Program-made: the position numbers and the translations under genes
Shown: positions 48,483 through 57,668 of the stretch, piece after piece
Numbering within the stretch: position 1 is the first letter of the stretch
How the letters are laid out: the number at the start of each line of letters is the position of its first letter
Assembly: GCA_028100865.1 (NCBI GenBank)
Contig: JAOHJV010000001.1
Coordinates: 69,067 to 133,066 of the forward strand
DNA length: 64,000 nucleotides
DNA from: Candidatus Pelagibacter sp.
GTDB taxonomy: Bacteria > Pseudomonadota > Alphaproteobacteria > Pelagibacterales > Pelagibacteraceae
Direction of reading: 5' to 3'
Notes under the pieces: model-generated
Told to the model about the DNA's origin: nothing
What the model saw: only the letters and a program-made list of their open reading frames with translations
Database searches by the model: none

Positions 48483-49148
48483 ATGGAGCAAAAATTAACT
48501 GTTTTGTTTGATTTAGATGGAACCCTTGTTGACACAGCGCCCGATTTAATTCGCGCACATAATCACGTGATGAAAAAATTTGGCTATCCAACAAAATCTA
48601 TAAATGAATTAAAAAATGCTGTTGGCAAAGGTGCTAAAGCTATTATGGCAAAAGGTAATGGTAAATGGGAGTGGTTTGATGAGAAGATTAAGAATGAAAT
48701 GACAGATGAATTTTTATCTTTTTATAAAAAAAATATTTTACATGAGAGCACTCTTCTTAATGGTGTTAAAGAATTTTTAAAATGGTGTAAAAATCAAAAT
48801 ATATCAATGGCAGTTTGTACTAATAAAACTGAACATTTGGCAATTGATCTTTTAAAAAAAATTGAAATTTATGACTTTTTTGAATATGTTTCAGGACATA
48901 ATACTTTTGAATACTGTAAACCAGATCCTAGACATTTGCTTAGGACTATAGAAATGTTAAATGGTGATAAAAACAAATCAATAATGATAGGTGATAGCGA
49001 AACAGATGCAAATGCAGCTAAAGAAGCTGAAATTCCAATGATTTTACTTAAATATGGATATACTGAAAAAAGATCAGAAGAAATTTATCATAATCACCTC
49101 ATAAAAGACTTCATTGGTATTGAAAAAATAATATCTAAATATCTTTAA
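48483..49148 (+). CDS. HAD phosphatase, phosphoglycolate phosphatase-like (copy 2)
   Basis: I chose the ATG at 48483 (MEQKLTVLFDLDGTLVDTA, 221 residues) because it aligns with the start of copy 1; a TTG at 48477 adds two residues. The same HAD motifs are present, and long blocks are nearly identical to copy 1 (HNHVMKKFGYPTKS, NISMAVCTNK, MIGDSETDANAA). The cap region is clearly different: copy 2 has AKAIMAKGNGKWEWFDEK where copy 1 has a slightly longer segment. Substrates may therefore differ. Confidence 0.88.
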   Translation: MEQKLTVLFDLDGTLVDTAPDLIRAHNHVMKKFGYPTKSINELKNAVGKGAKAIMAKGNGKWEWFDEKIKNEMTDEFLSFYKKNILHESTLLNGVKEFLKWCKNQNISMAVCTNKTEHLAIDLLKKIEIYDFFEYVSGHNTFEYCKPDPRHLLRTIEMLNGDKNKSIMIGDSETDANAAKEAEIPMILLKYGYTEKRSEEIYHNHLIKDFIGIEKIISKYL

Positions 49149-49190
49149 TATTGATTAATTTTTTTTAACTATTAAAACAAAATCACTATT

Positions 49191-49196
49191 AAGGAG
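49191..49196 (+). promoter_or_regulatory. Strong ribosome binding site for prpD
   Basis: AAGGAG lies 5 bases before the TTG at 49202. It decides the unusual TTG start, and is one of the few strong Shine-Dalgarno matches in the window. Confidence 0.75.
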
Positions 49197-49201
49197 TTAT
49201 T

Positions 49202-50704
49202 TTGTTATTACATACAGTTAAAGTTTATCCATCTAAAATTAACCTTCCTAAGAAAAAGCAACTTGCTTGGAAGATAGCAGAGATTGCAAGTGACAATGCA
49301 AAATTAAATAAAGACGCTGTTGAAATGGTTATCAATAGAATTATTGACAATGCTTCTGTTGCAATAGCATCACTGAACAGAAAGCCTGTAATTTCTTCAA
49401 GAGAAATGGCGTTAAAACATTCTAGAAAAAATGGTGCAACTTTATTTGGTGTAAGCTCCAAACTTAAATTTGATTGTGAGTGGGCAGCATGGTCAAATGG
49501 AACTGCAGTTAGAGAGCTTGATTTTCATGACACCTTTTTAGCAGCTGATTACAGTCATCCAGGTGATAACATTCCACCTCTACTAGCAGTTGCTCAACAG
49601 AATAAAATTAGTGGATTAGATTTATTACGTGGAATTATTACAGCCTATGAAGTTCAGGTAAATCTAGTTAAAGGAATTTGTTTACATAAACATAAAGTTG
49701 ATCACATAGCTCACTTAGGACCAAGCGTTGCAGCTGGTCTTGGCTCAATGCTAAAACTTAATACTGAAACAATTTATCAGGCAGTACAACAAGCTTTACA
49801 TACAACTATCTCTACCAGACAATCTAGAAAAGGTGAAATTTCAAGTTGGAAAGCTTATGCTCCAGCTCATGCAGGTAAACTTGCAATTGAAGCAGTAGAT
49901 AGAGTTATGCGTGGTGAAGGAGCCCCTAGTCCAATTTATGAAGGTGAGGATAGTGTTATTGCGAGAATATTGGATGGAAAAAAAGCTAATTACAAAGTGC
50001 CACTTCCCAAAAAAGGAGATGTAAAAAAAGCTATTCTAGAAACCTACACAAAAGAATATTCAGCAGAATATCAATCACAAGCGTTAATTGATTTAGCTAA
50101 AAAACTTAAAACTAAAATACCTAACCTAAATCAAATAAAAAAGATTGATATATTTACTAGTCACCATACTCATTATGTAATTGGAACAGGTGCCAATGAT
50201 CCACAGAAGATGGATCCAAATGCAAGCAGAGAAACACTTGATCACTCTATCATGTATATTTTTGCTGTAGCATTAGAGGATGGAGATTGGCATCATGTGA
50301 AATCTTATACAAAAGCAAGAGCAAATAAAAAAAGCACTATTAAAATTTGGAAATCAATTACAACTTATGAGGATAAGAAATGGACTAAAAAATATCATGA
50401 TCCAAATCCAATGAAAAAATCTTTTGGTGCTAAAGTAGTTGTCATTTTAAACAATGGTAAAAGAATTATTGAGCAATTAGATAGAGCGGACGCACATCCT
50501 TATGGAGCTAGACCATTTAAAAGACAAAATTATATTAACAAATTTTTAACTTTATCAGATGGAATTCTTAATAAAAAAGAAAGTGATCGTTTCTTAAAAA
50601 TAGTTCAAAATTTAAAAAATTTAAAATCAGGTGAATTAGATAAATTGAACATAGAAGTTAAAAAAAGTGATTTAAAAAGAAATTTAAAAAAAGGAATATT
50701 TTAG
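49202..50704 (+). CDS. prpD: MmgE/PrpD family 2-methylcitrate dehydratase
   Basis: PrpD dehydrates 2-methylcitrate in the methylcitrate cycle, which oxidises propionyl-CoA to pyruvate. The 500-residue protein shows the family's [31 protein letters not shown], and the C-terminal [12 protein letters not shown]. Initiation at TTG is supported by AAGGAG at the right distance. The gene heads prpD-prpB-prpC, and its stop overlaps the prpB GTG start by one base. Confidence 0.92.
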   Translation: MLLHTVKVYPSKINLPKKKQLAWKIAEIASDNAKLNKDAVEMVINRIIDNASVAIASLNRKPVISSREMALKHSRKNGATLFGVSSKLKFDCEWAAWSNGTAVRELDFHDTFLAADYSHPGDNIPPLLAVAQQNKISGLDLLRGIITAYEVQVNLVKGICLHKHKVDHIAHLGPSVAAGLGSMLKLNTETIYQAVQQALHTTISTRQSRKGEISSWKAYAPAHAGKLAIEAVDRVMRGEGAPSPIYEGEDSVIARILDGKKANYKVPLPKKGDVKKAILETYTKEYSAEYQSQALIDLAKKLKTKIPNLNQIKKIDIFTSHHTHYVIGTGANDPQKMDPNASRETLDHSIMYIFAVALEDGDWHHVKSYTKARANKKSTIKIWKSITTYEDKKWTKKYHDPNPMKKSFGAKVVVILNNGKRIIEQLDRADAHPYGARPFKRQNYINKFLTLSDGILNKKESDRFLKIVQNLKNLKSGELDKLNIEVKKSDLKRNLKKGIF

Positions 50705-51600
50705 TGCACTTTGTTGAAAAAGAACCAAGTCAGAAAAGAATAGATTTTGTTAATAAATTAAAATCAAATAAAATTCTTAGAGTACCAGGTGCTTATAACC
50801 CATTGACTGCAAAACTAATTGAAGAAATTGGTTATGATGCAATCTATGTTTCAGGTGGCGTGATGGCTAATGACCTTGGTTTTCCTGATATTGGTTTAAC
50901 AACATTACAAGATGTTAGTACGAGATCTTATTTAATTTCAAGAGTAACTAACTTACCAACAATTGTAGATATCGATACAGGTTTTAAATCTTGTAAAGAA
51001 ACTATTGAAACTTTTGAAGAATTTGGAATTGTAGCTGTTCATTTAGAAGATCAAATTGAAAGAAAAAGATGTGGTCATCTTGATAATAAAGAATTGATTA
51101 CGACTGAGGCCATGGTTACTAAAATCAAAGAATGTGTAGCAGCTAAAAAAGATAATAATTTTAAAATAATTGCAAGATCAGATGCTAAAGGGGTTGAGGG
51201 AATTGATAAAATGATTGATAGATGTAAGGCTTACATTGATGCAGGTGCTGAAATAATCTTTCCAGAAGCACTCCAAGATGAAAAAGATTTTGAAAAAGTA
51301 AGAAAGGAGCTTTCTTGCTATCTATTAGCTAATATGACTGAATTCGGTAAATCAAAGCTATTTAATTACAAGGAATTAGAGAATTTTGGATATAATATAG
51401 TGATCTATCCAGTCACTACACAAAGATTAGCAATGAAGAATGTTGAAGATGGACTAAGAGACATTTATGTGAATGGACATCAAAATAATATTATTGATAA
51501 AATGCAGACTAGAAAAAGACTTTATGAGTTAGTCGAGTACGAAAAGTACAACTCACTTGATGAAAAAATTTATAACTTTAGTACGGAAGGACATGAATAA
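50704..51600 (+). CDS. prpB: 2-methylisocitrate lyase
   Basis: PrpB splits 2-methylisocitrate into pyruvate and succinate. The 298-residue isocitrate-lyase-superfamily protein has VDIDTGF, the catalytic loop RKRCGH (KKCGH-type motif with the Cys base), and EALQDEKDFEKV. A GTG start is used, overlapping prpD by one base. It lies between prpD and prpC. Confidence 0.93.
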   Translation: MHFVEKEPSQKRIDFVNKLKSNKILRVPGAYNPLTAKLIEEIGYDAIYVSGGVMANDLGFPDIGLTTLQDVSTRSYLISRVTNLPTIVDIDTGFKSCKETIETFEEFGIVAVHLEDQIERKRCGHLDNKELITTEAMVTKIKECVAAKKDNNFKIIARSDAKGVEGIDKMIDRCKAYIDAGAEIIFPEALQDEKDFEKVRKELSCYLLANMTEFGKSKLFNYKELENFGYNIVIYPVTTQRLAMKNVEDGLRDIYVNGHQNNIIDKMQTRKRLYELVEYEKYNSLDEKIYNFSTEGHE

Positions 51601-52724
51601 TGAGCGATGATATTAAAAAAGGTTTATTAGGAATAGTGGTTGATGAAACGGAAGTTTCAAAAGTAATGCCTGAAATCAACTCTCTAACTTATAGGGGTTA
51701 TGCCGCTCAAGATTTGTGTGAATATTGCAGATTTGAAGAAGTCGCATACTTAATTTTAAATAAAGACCTTCCAAACTCAATTCAATTAAAACAATTTGAA
51801 AAAGAAGAAAAAAACAACAGAGAATTATCAAAGAATTTATATGAGATAATTAAACATATGCCAAAAAAATCTCACCCAATGGATGTTGCAAGAACTGCTG
51901 TTAGTGTGATGGGATTAGAAGATAAAGAAACTTCAGACTCTTCGTATGATGCAAATATGAGAAAAGCACTAAGAATTTTTGCAAAAACTCCAACTGCTTT
52001 AGCTGCTTTTTATAGAATTAGAAATGGTAAAAAAATTATCAAACCTAAAAAAGAATTAACTTTTGCTGAAAACTTTTTCTATATGTGTTTTGGAAAAGTT
52101 CCTCAAAAAGAAATTGTTAAAGCATTTGATGTATCTTTAATTTTGTATGCAGAGCACAGTTTTAATGTTTCAACATTTACTGCAAGAACTATCACTAGTA
52201 GCTTGTCTGATATTCACGGTGCAATAACTGGAGCTATAGCAAGTTTAAAAGGTCCATTGCATGGTGGTGCAAACGAGGAAGTGATGCACATGATGAGAAA
52301 AATTAAGAAACCTGAAAATGCATTAAAATGGATCAATAATGCTCTGAAAAATAAAGAGGTAGTAATGGGGTTTGGTCACAGAGTTTATAAATCTGGAGAC
52401 TCAAGAGTTCCAACAATGAGAGAATACTTTGGAAAAGTTGCTAAAATTAAAAAAGATAAAACTTTTGAAAAGATATACGACATTGTTGAAAAAGTGATGA
52501 TCAAGAAAAAGAATATCCATCCAAATGTTGACTACCCTACTGGTCCTACATATCATTTGATGGGTTTTGATACAGATTTCTTTACACCAATATTTGTGAT
52601 TTCAAGGATTACAGGTTGGTCAGCCCACATAATGGAACAACACGCTGCAAATAAACTTATTCGACCACTTGCTAGCTATAAAGGTAGCAAGCACCGAAAA
52701 GTAATGCAGTTAAATCAAAGATAA
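51600..52724 (+). CDS. prpC: 2-methylcitrate synthase / citrate synthase-like
   Basis: PrpC condenses propionyl-CoA with oxaloacetate. The 374-residue length is that of the short methylcitrate-synthase class rather than the 430-residue type II citrate synthase. Catalytic residues are visible in LYAEHSFNVSTFTAR (His), GPLHGGANEEVM (His), and DFFTPIFVISRITGW (Asp). The operon context favours the methylcitrate role. It overlaps prpB by one base and is convergent with nrdB, 10 bases away. Confidence 0.92.
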   Translation: MSDDIKKGLLGIVVDETEVSKVMPEINSLTYRGYAAQDLCEYCRFEEVAYLILNKDLPNSIQLKQFEKEEKNNRELSKNLYEIIKHMPKKSHPMDVARTAVSVMGLEDKETSDSSYDANMRKALRIFAKTPTALAAFYRIRNGKKIIKPKKELTFAENFFYMCFGKVPQKEIVKAFDVSLILYAEHSFNVSTFTARTITSSLSDIHGAITGAIASLKGPLHGGANEEVMHMMRKIKKPENALKWINNALKNKEVVMGFGHRVYKSGDSRVPTMREYFGKVAKIKKDKTFEKIYDIVEKVMIKKKNIHPNVDYPTGPTYHLMGFDTDFFTPIFVISRITGWSAHIMEQHAANKLIRPLASYKGSKHRKVMQLNQR

Positions 52725-52734
52725 TTTTTAAAAA

Positions 52735-53751
52735 TTAACTAAAAGCCTCTACCCAAGTACCTTGCGTCGATGCTTTAGAGTATTCTGTTGCACGACCTTC
52801 AAAGAAGTTCATGTGCTCAACAGCGTTAAGCATCGTATCTAACCAAGTTAAAGGGTTTTTTTGCACATCATAAATTGGCTCTAGACCTAATTGTGTAAGT
52901 CTTCTATTAGCTATAAATCTGATGTAATCTTTAACTTCTTGAGCAGTTAAACCTTCCATTGGACCCATTTCAAAAGCAAGATCTATGAAAGCGTCTTCAT
53001 GTTCAATGATAGTTCTACAAGCTTCATAAAGTTCTTTTTTAAGTTTTGGAGTCCATATTTCTGGGTTCTCATTTATGAATTCTTTAAAAACTCTAATCAT
53101 AGAATTGCAATGAAGAGTTTCATCTCTAACAGACCAAGTAACAATTTGCCCCATTCCCTTCATTTTGTTATGTCTTGGAAAGTTTAAAAGGATTGCAAAA
53201 CTTGCAAACAACTGAAGTCCTTCTGTAAATGCACTAAACACTGCAACTGTTTTTGCAATATCCTCTTTAGAGTTTACATTGAAACCTTGCATGTAGTCAT
53301 ATTTATCTTTCATCTCTTTATATTTCATGAAAGCAGAATATTCAGACTCCGGCATTCCAATAGTGTCTAGCAAATGAGAGTAAGCTGCTACATGGACAGT
53401 CTCCATTGAGGCAAAAGCTGTCATCATCATTAAAACTTCTGTTGGCTTAAATACGGTTGTGTAATGTCTTAGATAACAATTGCTAACCTCAACATCAGCT
53501 TGAGTAAAAAATCTAAATATTTGAGTTAATAAATTTTTTTCTGACTGAGTTAAATTTTTTTGCCAATCCCTAACATCATCACCTAATGGGACCTCTTCCG
53601 GTAACCAATGAATTCTTTGTTGTGTTAACCAAGCATCATAACACCAAGGATATCTAAAGGGTTTGTAAACTGGATTTTCAACTAACAAACCCATTTTTTT
53701 TGGTTGGATTATTTCATTGTTTGGTGTCTTAATTTTTTCTGCTACTGACAT
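52735..53751 (-). CDS. nrdB: Ribonucleotide reductase class I, beta subunit
   Basis: NrdB holds the di-iron site and the tyrosyl radical for deoxynucleotide synthesis. I chose the ATG at 53751 (338 residues, MSVAEKIKTP) because GAGGAG lies 8 bases upstream; a GTG at 53760 would add three residues. The radical Tyr is in ETVHVAAYSHLL, with iron ligands in FASMETVH and WSVRDETLHC. The C-terminus (TQGTWVEAFS) is the peptide that docks on NrdA. It overlaps nrdA by 10 bases. Confidence 0.95.
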   Translation of the reverse strand: MSVAEKIKTPNNEIIQPKKMGLLVENPVYKPFRYPWCYDAWLTQQRIHWLPEEVPLGDDVRDWQKNLTQSEKNLLTQIFRFFTQADVEVSNCYLRHYTTVFKPTEVLMMMTAFASMETVHVAAYSHLLDTIGMPESEYSAFMKYKEMKDKYDYMQGFNVNSKEDIAKTVAVFSAFTEGLQLFASFAILLNFPRHNKMKGMGQIVTWSVRDETLHCNSMIRVFKEFINENPEIWTPKLKKELYEACRTIIEHEDAFIDLAFEMGPMEGLTAQEVKDYIRFIANRRLTQLGLEPIYDVQKNPLTWLDTMLNAVEHMNFFEGRATEYSKASTQGTWVEAFS

Positions 53752-55679
53752 GATAGGCACTCCTCGTATTCTGGTTCTTCAGATTTAGTTTGTTTGTTTT
53801 TATAAACGTTGGCTAAAACATCTGTTGATTTTGCATCATTGATATTTTCAGCTCTTTGAATTGATTTTGATCTACAGTAATAAAGGCTCTTCAAGCCTTT
53901 CTTCCAAGCATCAAAATGAATTTTGTGTAACTCTTTTTTATGAACATCCGCTGGTAGAAATAAATTTACTGACTGAGCTTGTGATATAAATGGAGTTCTA
54001 TCTCCACTCAATTCAATAATCCACTGTTGGTTAAGTTCAAATGCAGTTTTAAATACATCTTTCTCCAAATCAGTTAAAAAATCTAAATGAGATACAGAAC
54101 CTTGATTTGTTGTGATTGTAGACCAAGTTTCATCATCATTTTTACCATGACTGTCTAAGATTTCCTCTAAATATCTATTTCTAACATTAAAAGAACCTGA
54201 CAAAGTTTTATGGGTATAACTATTAGCTGCAATTGGCTCTACTCCTGGAGATGCACCGCCACAAATAATTGAAATTGATGCAGTTGGCGCAATTGCTGTT
54301 TTATTTGAAAATCTTTCTTGATATCCGTACTCTGCTGCATCTGGACAAGCCCCTCTTTCTTCAGCTAAATCTTTTGAAGCTTTGTTAACTTGTTCATCAA
54401 TTTGTTTAAATATTTTTTTGTTCCAAGATTTTGCCATTACTGACTCAAGTGGAATTCTATTTTTTTGTAAAAAAGAATGGAAGCCCATAACACCTAGCCC
54501 AACACTTCTTTCTCTTTCTGCAGAATACTTTGCATCTTTAAATTGATCAGGAGCTTTTTTTATAAAATCAGTTAAGACATTATCTAAAAATCTCATTACG
54601 TCACTGATCATGTCTGGATCATCTTTCCATTCTTCATACTTTTCTAAGTTTAATGAAGATAGACAACAAACAGCAGTTCTATCTCTTCCATCTTTATCAA
54701 TTCCAGTAGGTAAAGTTATTTCACTACATAAGTTTGATGTTTTAACAGTTAAGTTAGCAAGTTTATGATGCTGTGGAATTAATCTATTAACAGTATCGAT
54801 ATAGATAATATATGGTTCACCTGTTTCAATTCTTGCAGTTAATAATCTTATCCATAAATTTCTTGCAGATATTGTTTGCTGAACAGTACCATCTGCAGGA
54901 CTTTTTAATCCCCACTGCTCATCATTTTCTACAGCTCTCATAAATGCATCCGAAAGTAAAACACCGTGGTGTAAATTTAAAGCTTTTCTATTTGGGTCTC
55001 CTCCTGTGGGTCTTCTCATTTCAATAAATTCTTCAATTTCAGGATGATCAACTGGCAAATAACAAGCAGCAGATCCTCTTCTTAAAGAACCTTGGCTAAT
55101 TGCCATCGTTAAAGAATCCATAACTTTAATGAAAGGAATTATTCCAGATGTTTTTCCAACCTTACCAATTTTTTCTCCAATAGATCTAAGGTTACCCCAG
55201 TAACTTCCTATACCACCACCTTTTGCAGCTAACCAAACGTTTTCACTCCAAAGATCAAGAATTCCTCCCAAACTATCTGAAGCTTCATTTAAAAAACATG
55301 AAATAGGCAAACCTCTTTTAGTTCCACCGTTTGATAGAACAGGTGTTGCTGGCATGAACCAAAGATTACTTATGTAATTATAAATTCTTTGTGCATGTAA
55401 ATTGTCATCAGCATATGAACTTGCAACACGTGCAAATAAATCTTGAAAAGATTCGTTATGGCCCAGGTATCTATCTTTTAAAGTTGCTTTACCAAAGTCA
55501 GTTAAGTTTACATCTTTGGATCTATCAATCTTAATTATAATTCCTTTGTCATTTTGAAAAAGTTCAGTTTCAGTACTCAAAGAAAAAAGGTCAGGTCTAT
55601 TTCCTTTTGATACTTCTTTTACTTCTGGGCTATATTCGGAGACAGCTTTCTTTAGGGCCTGTGATAGAATCTTATTCAT
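53742..55679 (-). CDS. nrdA: Ribonucleotide reductase class I, alpha subunit (no visible ATP-cone)
   Basis: NrdA reduces ribonucleoside diphosphates. The 645-residue protein has the active-site segments LPISCFL, SNLCSEITLPT and AVCCLSSLNLE, and ends with the redox pair CLSC. It is about 115 residues shorter than Escherichia coli NrdA: it begins near the catalytic core, and I see no N-terminal ATP-cone, the domain for overall activity control. Such short forms are known in this family. Confidence 0.95.
   Translation of the reverse strand: MNKILSQALKKAVSEYSPEVKEVSKGNRPDLFSLSTETELFQNDKGIIIKIDRSKDVNLTDFGKATLKDRYLGHNESFQDLFARVASSYADDNLHAQRIYNYISNLWFMPATPVLSNGGTKRGLPISCFLNEASDSLGGILDLWSENVWLAAKGGGIGSYWGNLRSIGEKIGKVGKTSGIIPFIKVMDSLTMAISQGSLRRGSAACYLPVDHPEIEEFIEMRRPTGGDPNRKALNLHHGVLLSDAFMRAVENDEQWGLKSPADGTVQQTISARNLWIRLLTARIETGEPYIIYIDTVNRLIPQHHKLANLTVKTSNLCSEITLPTGIDKDGRDRTAVCCLSSLNLEKYEEWKDDPDMISDVMRFLDNVLTDFIKKAPDQFKDAKYSAERERSVGLGVMGFHSFLQKNRIPLESVMAKSWNKKIFKQIDEQVNKASKDLAEERGACPDAAEYGYQERFSNKTAIAPTASISIICGGASPGVEPIAANSYTHKTLSGSFNVRNRYLEEILDSHGKNDDETWSTITTNQGSVSHLDFLTDLEKDVFKTAFELNQQWIIELSGDRTPFISQAQSVNLFLPADVHKKELHKIHFDAWKKGLKSLYYCRSKSIQRAENINDAKSTDVLANVYKNKQTKSEEPEYEECLSCQ
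53760..53765 (-). promoter_or_regulatory. Ribosome binding site for nrdB
   Basis: GAGGAG on the minus strand, inside the end of nrdA, lies 8 bases before the ATG at 53751. It supports that start over the GTG at 53760. Confidence 0.65.
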
Positions 55680-55686
55680 AATTAAT

Positions 55687-55715
55687 ACTATATTTTGTTA
55701 TTGTGACGAAAACAA
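55687..55715 (-). promoter_or_regulatory. Predicted promoter for nrdA-nrdB
   Basis: On the minus strand TTGTTT (55710-55715) and TATAGT (55687-55692) are 17 bases apart. The transcription start would fall about at the ATG at 55679, so the mRNA may have almost no leader. The -35 overlaps the palindrome at 55712-55726. Confidence 0.45.
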
Positions 55716-55726
55716 CTATATGTTGT
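55712..55726. promoter_or_regulatory. NrdR-box-like palindrome
   Basis: A perfect ACAAC / GTTGT palindrome with a TATAT centre sits over the predicted nrdA -35. Its core CTATATGTTG matches the NrdR-box core pattern CwAtATaTwG at 9 of 10 positions. NrdR represses ribonucleotide reductase genes. A second weak match lies at 55740-55749. The rest of the 157-base gap holds a TATACT at 55743-55748 that may serve the divergent mutase gene. Confidence 0.5.
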
Positions 55727-55836
55727 ATGCGTTAAATGTTGATATACTACATAAACAATTATTCAACAGAACATTTATAGAACGCGACAAAATATATTTC
55801 AATAAAAAAATCTAAAAAAGGTTAAGTAATTAACAG

Positions 55837-57291
55837 ATGAATCAAAAAATAAAAATAGATCCCTATGGTTTTAGAGAATATGACGCTCGCTGGTTGTACG
55901 ATAAGGACATTAGCAGAGAGGGAATCACGAATCTTGGTAAAGGTTTGGGCACTCAAATTAAAAAACATACCCAAAAAAAGAAGCCAAGAGTAATCGTTGG
56001 ACACGATTATAGATCTTACAGTGAAGAAATCAAAAGTGCCCTTAAAAAAGGTTTAATCTCTACAGGCTGCCATATTGAGGATGTGGGGTTATCATTATCA
56101 CCAATGGTTTACTTTGCGCAATTTAATTTAGATGCAGATGCTGTTGCTATGGTTACTGCAAGTCATAATGAGAATGGTTGGACTGGTGTTAAAATGGGTA
56201 TCAAAAAAGGCTTAACTCATGCTCCTGAAGAAATGAAAGAATTAAAAGAGATTACATTAAATGAAAACTTCTCAAACGGTGAAGGTAATGAGAAACAAAT
56301 TGAAAATTTTCAACAAGTTTACAAAGATGATTTAATAAGCGGTAACAAGATTAATAAAAAATTAAAAGCAGTTGTTGCATGTGGGAATGGTACTGCTGGG
56401 GTATTTGCTCCTGATATATTAAGAGGTATTGGTTGTGAGGTTATTGAACTTGATTGTAATCTAGATTGGACTTTTCCTAAATATAATCCAAATCCAGAAG
56501 ATTTAGAAATGCTTCATGCAATTGCAAAAGCTGTTAAAGAAAATAAAGCAGATATAGGATTTGGATTTGATGGTGATGGAGATAGAGTTGGTGTTATTGA
56601 TAATGAAGGAAATGAAATATTTTCTGACAAAATTGGTTTACTAATTGCAAGAAACTTATCTACGAAACATAAAAATTCTAAATTCATTGTAGATGTAAAA
56701 TCAACAGGGTTATATTCAAAAGATAAGGTTCTATTAGAAAATAACTGTGAAACAATCTATTGGAAAACAGGACATTCTCATATTAAAAGAAAAGTTAATA
56801 TCGAAAAAGCCTTAGCAGGGTTTGAAAAAAGTGGTCATTTCTTTTTTAATCAACCTTTAGGTTATGGTTATGATGATGGAATTAATTCAGCAATTCATGT
56901 TTGCCATTTATTAGATAATCAAAAAAAAAAAATGAGCGAAATCATTAATGAATTACCTAATACCTACCAAACACCAACTATGGCCCCTTTTTGTAAAGAT
57001 GAGGAAAAATATCAAGTAGTTGAAGAATTAGTAAATCAAGTTGAAGAAATAAAAAATAATAAAACTAAAATTGATGATCAAATAATAACTGAAGTGTTAA
57101 CAGTTAATGGAGTAAGATTTTCTTTTGAAGATGGCTCATGGGGACTAATTAGAGCTTCTTCGAATAAGCCTTCATTAGTAATTGTAACAGAAAGCCCAAC
57201 TTCAGATGATCGAAAGAAGAAAATCTTTGATTTTATTGACGATTTACTCCAAAAAACTGGAAAAGTTGGTGAATATGATCAGAAAATTTAA
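55837..57291 (+). CDS. Phosphomannomutase / phosphoglucomutase
   Basis: The 484-residue alpha-D-phosphohexomutase interconverts hexose 1- and 6-phosphates for nucleotide-sugar synthesis. It has the phosphoserine loop TASHNENGWTGVKMG (about 107-121), the magnesium loop GFDGDGDRVGV, and GFEKSGHFFF in the sugar-binding region. Whether it prefers mannose or glucose phosphate cannot be told. It may supply precursors for the surface-glycan genes at 24-30 kb. Its end overlaps the next gene by 17 bases. Confidence 0.9.
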   Translation: MNQKIKIDPYGFREYDARWLYDKDISREGITNLGKGLGTQIKKHTQKKKPRVIVGHDYRSYSEEIKSALKKGLISTGCHIEDVGLSLSPMVYFAQFNLDADAVAMVTASHNENGWTGVKMGIKKGLTHAPEEMKELKEITLNENFSNGEGNEKQIENFQQVYKDDLISGNKINKKLKAVVACGNGTAGVFAPDILRGIGCEVIELDCNLDWTFPKYNPNPEDLEMLHAIAKAVKENKADIGFGFDGDGDRVGVIDNEGNEIFSDKIGLLIARNLSTKHKNSKFIVDVKSTGLYSKDKVLLENNCETIYWKTGHSHIKRKVNIEKALAGFEKSGHFFFNQPLGYGYDDGINSAIHVCHLLDNQKKKMSEIINELPNTYQTPTMAPFCKDEEKYQVVEELVNQVEEIKNNKTKIDDQIITEVLTVNGVRFSFEDGSWGLIRASSNKPSLVIVTESPTSDDRKKKIFDFIDDLLQKTGKVGEYDQKI

Positions 57292-57562
57292 GTTAATTTT
57301 AACTCTATTTTTATTACTACCTTTAAAAAGTCACGCTTTAACTGAGCAAAATAAACAACAATTATATCTTGGATGTTATCAAAACTCTAAACAGTATTTG
57401 GGTGCAGATAAGGCTAAATCCTACTGCCAATGTACTGTTGATAAATTAAACATGAAGTTTTCTGATGAAGAATTGGATGCTGTATTCAAGCAAAAACCAG
57501 AGGATATTTATAAAGATACTGAGTTTGCTGCTAAATTCTGTGAAAAAAAAATACTTCAGTAA
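57275..57562 (+). CDS. Small secreted Cys-containing protein, unknown function
   Basis: I chose the ATG at 57275, giving 95 residues with a clear signal peptide: basic MIRKFK, hydrophobic LILTLFLLLPL, cleavage likely after KSHA. The mature part of about 74 residues has four Cys (GCYQ, YCQC, FCEK), enough for two disulfides, and is mostly helical and charged. It is probably periplasmic. I do not recognise the family. It overlaps the end of the mutase gene, so it is probably cotranscribed. Confidence 0.75.
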   Translation: MIRKFKLILTLFLLLPLKSHALTEQNKQQLYLGCYQNSKQYLGADKAKSYCQCTVDKLNMKFSDEELDAVFKQKPEDIYKDTEFAAKFCEKKILQ

Positions 57563-57635
57563 AGTTATACAATAAGACAAAGATTCAATCAAAACGTGCT
57601 TAGTTATTAACCAAGAATCAAGTAATTATTAAAGT

Positions 57636-57665
57636 GAGGTGATGGAGGGAGACTGAAGTCACCTC
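57636..57665 (+). terminator. Probable terminator after the small secreted protein gene
   Basis: A 7-bp stem, GAGGTGA / TCACCTC, with a 16-base GC-rich loop is followed on the plus strand by TTTCTATTT. The loop itself contains GACT/AGTC. It lies between convergent genes and ends 4 bases before the HIT gene stop. It is the most GC-rich intergenic element outside the tRNAs, so a small structured RNA is an alternative. Confidence 0.5.
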
Positions 57666-57668
57666 TTT

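Noticed and set aside
55740..55749. Second NrdR box (TGATATACTA)
   Set aside because: Only about 6 of 10 core positions match, and the 24-base spacing from the first box is not a whole number of helix turns.
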